Positions 55,158 through 64,000 of a DNA stretch of 64,000 nt are shown piece by piece. The position numbers and the translations under genes were made by a program. The stretch is from Rhynchospora pubera (lineage: Eukaryota > Streptophyta > Magnoliopsida > Poales > Cyperaceae), in contig JAMFTS010000075.1 of NCBI GenBank assembly GCA_028095005.1, positions 1 through 64,000 of the forward strand, read 5' to 3'. How positions within the stretch are numbered: the first letter of the stretch is position 1; the number at the start of each line of letters is the position of its first letter. Below the pieces are notes generated by a model. The model made no database searches and was not told where the DNA came from. It worked only from the letters and a program-made list of their open reading frames with translations.

Positions 55158-55159
<2 letters not shown>

Positions 55160-55204
<45 letters not shown>

Positions 55205-55255
55205 GTAATAGTAATTAATGATGATGATGATGAAGAAGAAGAAGAAGAAGATGAT
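55160..55255. repeat. (TAA)n then (GAT)n/(GAA)n microsatellites
   Basis: About 15 TAA triplets, then TGATGA and AGAAGA runs. The long poly-Ile and poly-Ser frames here are repeat artefacts. Confidence 0.95.
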
Positions 55256-55298
55256 AACAAACTAAATAAAGCAAGGAAACAAGAAAATGCTATGCATA

Positions 55299-55440
55299 GC
55301 CCTTGTTTGGATGGGGTTGGAAGAAGGAAGAAGGCCCAAATTTATTATAAACAATCCAAACTCTTCACAAAGTTACACACTTTCCAATACTTTTTCTCAC
55401 TTCTTTCTTTTTCTCTTCTTCCCACATCTATCCAAACGGA

Positions 55441-55443
<3 letters not shown>
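55299..55443. mobile_element. MITE copy 3 (GTTTGGAT-type TIR), TSD ATA
   Basis: A 145-bp element starting GCCCTTGTTTGGAT and ending ATCCAAACGGAGCC, flanked by ATA at 55296-55298 and 55444-55446. Its interior (ACAATCCAAA, CTTCACAAAGTTACACAC) is almost the same as in the 17318 copy. Confidence 0.85.
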
Positions 55444-55446
<3 letters not shown>

Positions 55447-55475
<29 letters not shown>

Positions 55476-56985
55476 ATTAATAAATTTTGGAAATATAATT
55501 GTTATGTCATAAAATATTTTTAAGATTTTTATTTGAATTTTATGTGGTCAGATGTCATTTTAAGCAATTTATTTTATACAATATGTATTTTAAAGCATTT
55601 TTAGAAATCCAACGATAAAGTAAGAAACTTTTTGAGGTTGTTAATAAATGTATTTTAATGTTTGTGACAAGTTTAATTATCATGTAATTTGTATAGCTTA
55701 AAAGATGGGAATGACAAATGGGGCCTATTTGCCATGTACCGTCCAAGATTTTTGTATTAACTTATATGCCATGTTTAAACATACACAAATTGCTAAGGCT
55801 TGGCATATCATTAAATGTGTCAATAACAAATAGGGCCCATTAGTCATACCGTGCCTATTTCTAAATATTTATTGGTGCACTCTGTTTATTAAAAATCTCA
55901 AATTCTACATAGTTGGTACCGCCCCATAAATCTTCCTTGATCAGTTCCTTTATCGAGTGCGCTTCACCAGTCCACCTCTTACTCCTAATTTCTTTTGTTA
56001 AATAAGCTCCAAAATCAAAAAGGAAAACTGAAGGAAATCAAAGCGAAAATCTTATTGGAAAAATACAAAACCAATAGGATTTATAGCTATTAAGTCATAA
56101 CCCAAAATTAAAGTGTGTAATCATTTGAAGTTAAGGGACGGTACCAAAGTGAAGTTCACAAATGAAATTGAGAGCTATTGGACATAAAGGTATATTAAAT
56201 TATTTGAATATTTCTTCTTTTTATTTTTCTAGGTCGCAATTTCTTTGGTTTTTTAATTGGCCGAGCCTCCTTCAGGTTTTATTTGAAGTTTGTTTTAAGA
56301 GCTATTTGATAAGTTATATCATGTTCTCTTATGTTTTTCAAGATTATTGAAAGTTGATATTTGTTAAAATAATTCTACAACTGGCCATGATTATTTTGAC
56401 AACTTATAAATGTATACTAATTAATAGTCGTACTAGTTTTATTACTTGATCAAAATGGCTGCTTGGAAATTTTATATACAATAGAATCTTTTATTAATTT
56501 AATTAAGCCAGTCGGATTGGTACAAAATAGTGATGCTTGAATAATTTTGTTAATCATGAGATTTGTTATACAACTTAATTAGTATAAATAAATAAAGTAT
56601 GGTACAACTTAACCGACCACACAACATCATTTAGGTTTTGGAGGATTGTTTTGAATAATTATAATTTATATTTAATTTGTAATTAAGAAAGAACTTAATT
56701 AAGGTTATAATCTATTTGTCTTAGAGTCAGAAAATGAAGTGTCAAGGTCGAGAATGTGGTTCAATAACAAATTGGACCAGCAACTTCGATGAGGGGAGTT
56801 GAAGAAACTGCTTGTTGCGCATTTCATGTCTAAATTAATTGTGTCCTTATTTATCATTTTGTATGTATATGCTTGAATTATCATATTGAACTATTATGAA
56901 CATTAGCTAAATGAATTGCATGTCGAATGGTTGCCAAGTTGATTAAATTGAGAATCTATATTATCTTCTGATACACTTGTTCGGT
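55447..56985. other. Intergenic, no gene seen
   Basis: Starts with an AT microsatellite (to about 55473). The rest is AT-rich with no recognisable coding region. Short frames lack motifs. Confidence 0.45.
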
Positions 56986-56989
56986 TGAG

Positions 56990-57560
56990 AAAAAGCACTC
57001 CATCTGTTTGGAGTTGGAGTCATGACCATCTGGCCAAACACCATGACTTAAGCTCTTATGATCCGGATCCCGACACGGTACCAGTCTAGAATGGTCTAAG
57101 GGAGGAGAGTGTTTCTGACTTGTGGTATATTTGCTATTCGGATTGTTGTGATGATATGATATGAAATTGTCTGAATTGTATAGGGAATTTCATGGCCGTT
57201 GGCATCCATCTTAGAAGGTGGTTCGCGGTATCTGAATGAAATGACTGAAATGATTGACTTGTGATATACCAGATTTGCATTAGATATATGTCCAAAACGA
57301 GCCGGCTTTTGAAATGCCAAATTGTATTTGATTTGCAAATGGAATAAGTAGCCGTGCTCCTATGCATTGCATCTGGTTTTAAATGATTTCATTTGATAAC
57401 TGATTTGTTTATGTATTTCTTATATATTTTATTATTATTAGTTTAACTTGGTACGGTAGTTAGTTCCTGAACATGTACAGTAGAAGTTCATGTGACTAGA
57501 ACTAAAAATCGCACTGAGATAAATTATATTTATCTCACTCTTTGCTTTTGCATTGTTTCC
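56990..57560. repeat. Diverged duplicated segment, copy 1
   Basis: Shares an ordered series of blocks with 59020-59690: GTTGGAGTCATGACC, CAGTCTAGAATGGTC, TTGGCATCCATCTTA, AAGGTGGTTCGCGGTAT and GATTGACTTGTRATA, then a small palindrome (GAGATAAATTATATTTATCTC). The copies are about 2 kb apart in the same orientation. No coding function was recognised; they may be pieces of a non-coding retrotransposon region. Confidence 0.8.
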
Positions 57561-59019
57561 ACTATTGGTTGTGGGTTTCAAGTTTCAGATCAAGTGCTGA
57601 ATAGCGAGACGAGTAGCGGCCCATTTGTCATACTCTGAATTTCTAGTGAAATTTTACTAGGTGACTGAATTTCCAATTTGATCGATTTTATTTTCTAGAG
57701 TTTAAAAGTTTATATGTATCGTTTACTTTATTAGAATTGATTTCTAAAATCTTTGGAAATTCTATTGCTGCATTCTATAAATTGTGTTGATTTTTTTTTC
57801 AGAATTTTCATTTATATTAAAATCAGTTACTTGGATTATTATTCATGGAACCATTAGTTGAAATAAAAAAAATGGAATTTATCTTCCATGACCGATATTT
57901 GTAGGAGATGAGAAAATCAATTACAACTCATTTGCTCCTTTACTTTGGTTCATTCCATTGTGTATTTATGACATATATGGCCTACTTATCAATTTAGTCA
58001 ATAGTTTAATTATTTGGTTGTGCACCATGTCCAAATGAGATTTAAAAAAAAACAGACTTTGGGTTAAACCCTTTTCCTTGGAATTTCGGATCTGGTCTGC
58101 CCAACCATCCATCCTCTTTATTTCTGTTTTTTTTGAGTTGCTCCCTCTTGTGCCGTACACCAAATCATTTCTGAAAAATTCAAGTAGAGATCATAGAAAA
58201 ACCAGAAGTTTTCTTTGGAGTGAACTACTTTGGTGCTCCCGGTGGCGGAAATCAAATCTTGGAAGGTCTCTTCCGATTTTTCTTGCAAACTTCTAATTCG
58301 TTACACATACTGAGTAAGTAAATTTGTTGAGTTGTATTAGATTTCTACCCTTTTGTTACTCCTCAAATTAATTTCGAAGGGTCAAATTGAATAAAGTCAT
58401 TTGCAATTTTTCTATTATCATTGTGACCTTGCATCAGTCTTTAAGTAACTGTTGTTATTCTGTTTCGAATTTGGATGTTTTTCTAAATTAATTTGCAGTT
58501 TTTCTAATTGTCCAGCACTATTGTTTTACCGTTGTGTATTGATTTCTAGCGTTGTTAACCACTGTTTAGTGTTTGAAATCATCTACTGGTACAACTAATA
58601 AGGTGTACTATAATTGCATGAGGTAACCAAAGGACTAATCAAATCCCTAACTTTATCTACGGATTTGTTTTTTAGATGTTTGCTTGCTAAAGTAAGGACT
58701 TAGTCTAGTATTTGTTTATGTAGAGTCGGGGCAGGTTTTCAAGCCGAATAGGGCTGGTGCAACTGAGGGTCTGTATGATTATTTGTTTGCTTGCTAATGT
58801 TCATTTTGTTATCAGGTACGGATTCCACTTGAGTTTTAATTATGTGTGATATATTATTATTATGCATTTTGAATTCATAAATTGATCTTCATTAATGAGA
58901 ATATTTTGTGAATATATAAATGATGCATGATTGTACAGTGGCATATTGAATGGTATCCGATTGAAATGTGATTTGATGGAGGTAAGTACAGCTTGTGTGG
59001 TTGAGATAGACACTCGTAA
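57561..59019. other. Spacer between the duplicated segments, no gene seen
   Basis: AT-rich. No polymerase, integrase or gag-like frame was found. A primer-binding site typical of LTR elements was not recognised. Confidence 0.4.
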
Positions 59020-59690
59020 TGTTTGGAGGTGGAGTCATGACCCATCCTACCAAGCACCGTGTAATAAGCGCTTATGTACCGGGACTCAGTATGTCCAGTC
59101 TAGAATGGTCCGGAGTGTGAGTGTTCCCAGCTTGATTGTACATTTTGATGATTTAATTGACTGAATTATAACTGAATTGAATTGGCCATTGGCATCCATC
59201 TTAAAAGGTGGTTCGCGGTATTTGAAGGAAAATGACTGAAGTGATTGACTTGTAATAAACCAGACTTGCATATTAGATAATTGTCCAACTTGATGAGTTG
59301 GCATTTGTTATACTTTGAAATTCGAATTGATATGGAAGTGATTGCCGAGCTCACATTGCATACTGCATTGATTTAATTAATTTGACATTGTTATTTCTGG
59401 TTGGAACAAGAGGTGAACGTTTTTACACGATAGTTGTTGCATATGATTAATTGCTTTTCTAAGGAATATAACAATTGGCATACTCCGAATTTTAAATGAT
59501 TTTGAAGAGTACTGAATTTATTTTCTAATTGCATTGCTTTAGATTTAATGTTATTTGAAATAAATATAGAATTTGATTGGGAATTTTTTTGACTCAGTCT
59601 TGTATTTAGTTCCAACGCATGATAATCAAAACTCAAGTGGCTGGAAGTGAATACCGTACTGAGATAAATTTTATTTATCTCAATCGAATT
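59020..59690. repeat. Diverged duplicated segment, copy 2, abutting the satellite
   Basis: The second copy of the segment at 56990. It ends with GAGATAAATTTTATTTATCTC at about 59661, directly before the first satellite unit. Confidence 0.8.
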
Positions 59691-59699
59691 TGCAATACC

Positions 59700-62600
59700 G
59701 CTCAATATTTGCAATTTATGTGCATAATTGCCTTGTATAATCCAATCCTTTTGAATTTTTAAGCTCATAAACTCATTCTCCACTGTATAAAAAATTTAAA
59801 TATAGATTATTGTGATCACATGACTTGAAATAAATGTACAATCGCGTGAAATGCACCAATTCTGTCCAGAACGCTCATTATTTGCAAACAATGTGCGTAA
59901 TTGTCATGTATAATCCAATCCATTTGAATTTTTAAGAACATAAACTTACTCTCTACTATACAAAGAGCTTAAATATAGATTATAGTGATCAAATGACTTG
60001 AAATGAATGCGCAATCGCTTGAAATTCTCCAATTCTGTTCAGAACGCACATTATTTGCACTATCTGCGCGTAATTGTCATGTATAATCTAATCCGTTTGA
60101 ATTTTTAAGATCATAAACTCATTCTCCAAAGTTAAAGATCTTAAATATTGATTATTGTGATCAGATGGTCCGAAATGAATGCAAAATCGCGTTAAATGCA
60201 CCAATTCTGTCTAGAACTCTCATTATTTACACTTTATGTGAGTAATTGCCATGTATAATTTGATCCTTTTGACTTTTTAAGATTATAAATTTATTCTACA
60301 TAGTATAAAGAGTTAAAGTATAGATTATAGTGAGAAAATAACATGAAATGAATGCAAAATCGCTTGAAATTCTCCAATTCTGTCAAGAACGCACATTATT
60401 TGCACTATCTGTGCGTAATTACATGTATAATCCGTTCCTTTTGAATTTTTAAGATCATGAACTAATTCTTCACAGTATAAAGAGCTTAAATATATAGTGA
60501 TCAAATGACATGAAATGAATGCACAATCGCTTGAAATTCTTCAATTCTGTCTAGAACGCATATTATTAGCACTATATGTGCGTAATTATCATATATAATC
60601 CGTTCCTTTTGAATTTTTAAGATTACAAACTAATTCTTCACGGTATAAAGACCTAAAATATAGATTATTGTGATCAAATTACTTGAAATAAATGCACAAT
60701 CGCGTGAAATGTGCCAATTCTGTCAAGAATGCTTATTATAAGCACATTTTGTGCGAAATTGCTATTATAATCCAATTCTTTTGAATTTTGAAGATTATAA
60801 ACTTATTCTTCACTGTATAACGAGCTTAAATATAGATTATAGTGATCAAATGACTTGAAATAATTGCACAATCGCTTTAAATTCAGTAATTCTGTCCAGA
60901 ACGCACATTATTTGGCACTATATATGTGTAATTGCCTTGTATAATCCAATCCTTTTGAATTTTTAAGATCCTAAACTCATTATCTACTGTATAAAGAGAT
61001 TGACTATAGATTATTGTGATCAAATTTCTTGAAATAAATGCACAATCGCGTGAAATGATCAAATTCTGTCCAGAATGCTCATTATTTGCACTTTATGGTC
61101 GTAATTACCATGTATAATCAAATCCTTTTGAATTTTTAATATTATAAACTTATATTCCACAGTATGAAGAGCTTAAATATAGAATATAGCGAGCAAATGA
61201 CTTGAAATGAATTCACAATTGCTTGAAATTCTCTAATTCTGTTCAGAAGGCACATTATTTTGCAATATATGTGCGTAATTGCCATGTACAATCAAATCCT
61301 TTTGAATTTCTCAGAACATAAACTCATTTGTCCACTGTATAAAGAGCTTAAATATAGATTATTGTGAACACTTGTCTTGAAATGAAATCACAATCGCGCG
61401 AGATGCTCAAATTCTGTCCAAAACGATCAATATTAGCACTTTTATGTGCGTAATTGCCACGTATAATCGAATTCTTTTAAATTTTTAATATTATAAACTT
61501 ATTCCCCTCAGTGTGAAGAGGTTAAATATAAATTATAGCGAGAAAATGACAAGAAATGAATGCACAATCGCTTGAAATTCTCTAATTCTGTCCAGAACGC
61601 ACATTATTTGCACTATATTCGTGAAATTTCCAAGTATAATCCAATCCGTTTGAATTTTTAAGATCATAAACTTATATAAAGAGTTTAAATATTGATTATT
61701 GTGATCAGATGGTCCAAAATGAATGCAAAGTCGCATTAAATGCACCAATTCTGTCTAGAACTCTCATTATTTACACTTTATGTATGTAATTGCCATGTAT
61801 AATCTGAACCTTTTCGCTCTTTAAGATTATAAACTTATTCTCCACAGTATAAAGAGTTTAAATATAGATTATTGTGATCAAATATTCTGAAATGAATGCA
61901 CAATAGCATTAAATTCTCCAATTCTTTCCAGAATGCTCATTATTTGCACTTAATGTGCGTAATTGTCATGTATAATCAAATATTTTTGAATTTTTAAGAT
62001 TATAAATAAATTTTCCACTGTATTAAGTGCTTAAATAAAGATTATACAGATCAAATGACTTGAAATGAATGCACAATCGCTTGAAATTCTCCAATTCTGT
62101 CCAAGACGCTCCTAATTTACATTTTATGTGCGTAATTGCCATGTAAGATTCAGCCCTTTTAAAGAGCACATATATTGATTATTGTGATCAAATTATTTGA
62201 AATGAACGCACAATCACGTGAAATGCTCCAATTGTTTCCAGAACTCTCAATATTTGCTTTTTATTAGCGTAATTGCCTTGTATAATCCAATCATTTTGAA
62301 TTTTTAAGATTATAAACTCATTATCCATTGTATTAAGAGCTGAAATACAGATTACTGTAATCAAATTATTTGAAATGAATGCACAATCGTGTGAAAGGAT
62401 CCAATTCTGTCCATAACGCTAAACATTTGGAATTTATATGCGTAATTGCCTTGTATAATCTAATCCTTTTGAATTTTTAAGCTCATAAACTCATTCTCCA
62501 CTGTATAAGATCTTAAATATAGATTATTATGCTCAAATTGCTTGAAATGAATTCACAATCGTTTGAAATTCTCCAAATCAGTCCAGAACTTACATTATTT

Positions 62601-64000
62601 GCACTATATGTGTGTAATTGCCACGTAAAATCTAATTCTTTTGAATTTTTTTATCATAAACTCATTCTCTGCTGTATAAAGAACTTAAATATAGATTATT
62701 GTGATCACATGACTTGAAATACATACACAATCGTGTGAAATGCACCAATTCTGTCCAGAACGCTCATTATTTGCAAACTATGTTCATAAACTCATTCTCT
62801 ACTATACAAATAACATAAATATAGATTATAGCAATCAAATAACTTGAAATTAATGCGTAATCGCTTGAGATTCTCTAATTCTGTTCAGAACACACATTAT
62901 TTTTACTATAATCGCGTAATTGCTAAGTATAATCCAATCATTTTCAATTTTTAAGATCACAAACCCATTCTCCACTGTATAAAGGGCTTAAATATTGATT
63001 ATTGTGATCAAATGGTCTGAAATGAATGCAAAGTAGCGTGAAATTGCGTAATTGCCATGTATAATTTGATCCTTTTGACTTCTTAAGATTATAAATTTAT
63101 TCTCCATAATATAAAGAGTTTAAGTATAGATTATAGTGAGCAAATAACATGAAATGAATGCACAATTGCTTGAAATTCTTCAATTCTGTCCAGAACGCAC
63201 ATTATTTGCACTATATGTGCATAATTTCCATCTATAATCCAATCCTTTTGAATTTTTAAGATCATAAACTAGTTCTGCACTGAATAAAGAGCTTAAATAT
63301 AGATTATTCTGATCAAATGACTTGAAATGAAGGCACAATCGCGTGAAATGCTCCAATTCTTTCGAGAACGCTAATTATTTGCACTATATGCACGTAATTG
63401 CCATGTATAATCCAATCATGCTTAATTGTTAAGATCATAAACTCATTATCCATTGTATTAAGAGCTGAAATAGAGATTACTGTGATCAAATTATTTGAAA
63501 TGAAAGCACAATCGCGTGAAATGCTCCAATTCTGTCCATAACGCTCAATATTTGCACTTTATGTGCGTAATTGCCTTGTATAATGCGATCCTTTTGAACT
63601 TTTAAGCTCATAAACTCATTCTCCACTTATAAAGATCTTAAATATAGATTATTGTGATCAAATGGCTTGAAATGAATTCATAATCGCGTGAAATACACCT
63701 ATTCTGACCAGAACGCTCATTATTTTAATTTTATGTGCATAATTGCCATGTTTAATCCAATCATTTAGAATTTTTAACTTCATAAACTCATTCCTCCACT
63801 GTTTAAAGAGCTTAAATATTTATTATAGTGATCAAATGACTAGAAATGAATGCACAGTTGCTTAAAATACTTCAAATCTGCCTGAACACACATTATTTGC
63901 CCTATATGTGCTTAATTACCATGTATAATCGAAACCTTTTGAATTTTTAGGATCATAAATTCATTCCCCACAGTATCAAGAGTTTAAATATAGATTATTG
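59700..64000. repeat. Satellite array, about 172-bp unit, about 25 copies, running off the window
   Basis: The word GTGATCA or a variant recurs at about 59812, 59985, 60157, 60330, 60497, 60670, 60842 and 61016, giving a period of 172-173 bp with one unit about 5 bp shorter. Consensus blocks are TGAAATGAATGCACAATCGC, CCAATTCTGTCCAGAACGC, CGTAATTGCCATGTATAATC and CCTTTTGAATTTTTAAGATC. Two unit types (CGCTTGAAATTC with ACGCACATTA, versus CGCGTGAAATGC with ACGCTCATTA) often alternate. The length is near that of a nucleosome repeat and of many plant centromeric satellites. No genes are present. Confidence 0.95.

Noticed and set aside
55042..55480. Poly-Ile and poly-Ser frames
   Set aside because: Translated TAA, GAT and AT microsatellites.
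56990..59690. LTR retrotransposon with the duplicated segments as LTRs
   Set aside because: No TG...CA ends, primer-binding site, polypurine tract or coding region was found between them, so only a duplication is claimed.
59700..64000. CRISPR-like array
   Set aside because: The repeat is a continuous 172-bp satellite without short repeats and unique spacers, in a plant genome.
1..64000. tRNA and rRNA genes
   Set aside because: No cloverleaf boxes or rRNA sequence were recognised by eye; a tRNAscan run would settle it.

Overview
The window comes from a flowering-plant nuclear genome. It is AT-rich, its genes have plant-type introns, and it carries two MIKC MADS-box floral genes and plant CACTA, hAT, MITE and LINE transposons. 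The species cannot be named. The AP1-like protein keeps the ancestral FRUITFULL-type C-terminal LPPWM motif, so it is not a core-eudicot euAP1.

Layout. (1) 1-1.5 kb is AT-rich intergenic DNA. (2) 2.1-4.5 kb (+) is a four-exon gene for an acidic protein with a C-terminal J-domain. (3) 5.4-13.6 kb (-) is an eight-exon AP1/FUL (SQUAMOSA-clade) MADS gene with a 4.6-kb first intron; it ends tail-to-tail with the J-domain gene. (4) 13.7-21.4 kb is intergenic, with several small inverted-repeat elements. (5) 21.36-28.2 kb is a complete but decayed CACTA element (CACTA-1): 3-bp TSD CCT, a TNP2-like transposase with a nonsense codon and a frameshift, and a remnant of an Ulp1-like protease gene. (6) 28.2-33.4 kb is intergenic, with a MITE, a short hAT element and a 57-bp LINE stub with an 18-bp TSD. 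(7) 33.4-37.2 kb (-) is an eight-exon SEPALLATA-type (LOFSEP-like) MADS gene. The SEP and FUL genes are head-to-tail, a repeat of the ancient SQUA-SEP tandem arrangement. (8) 38.2-42.6 kb holds LINE debris, one unknown small ORF and a 1.06-kb non-autonomous hAT element. (9) 43.2-55.1 kb is an 11.9-kb CACTA element (CACTA-2, TSD TAC). Both of its main genes can be spliced into uninterrupted frames: a 1,099-aa TNP2-like transposase and a 798-aa protein with an Ulp1/C48 protease domain. (10) 55.1-59.7 kb is intergenic, with a MITE and a duplicated ~0.6-kb segment. (11) From 59.7 kb to the window edge is a ~172-bp satellite array with alternating A/B variants.

The most notable non-textbook signal is a three-hairpin cassette shared by the two CACTA elements. 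It lies upstream of the transposase in both, exactly 84 bp from the inferred start codon, and looks better conserved than the transposase coding sequence, although the subterminal repeats of the two elements are unrelated. CACTA-2 also has two transposase introns built from the same minisatellite and absent from CACTA-1. Its protease gene is accompanied by a small ORF ending in two SUMO-interaction-like motifs. All gene models were made by hand from splice signals, reading phase and known exon lengths; no transcript or database evidence was available.
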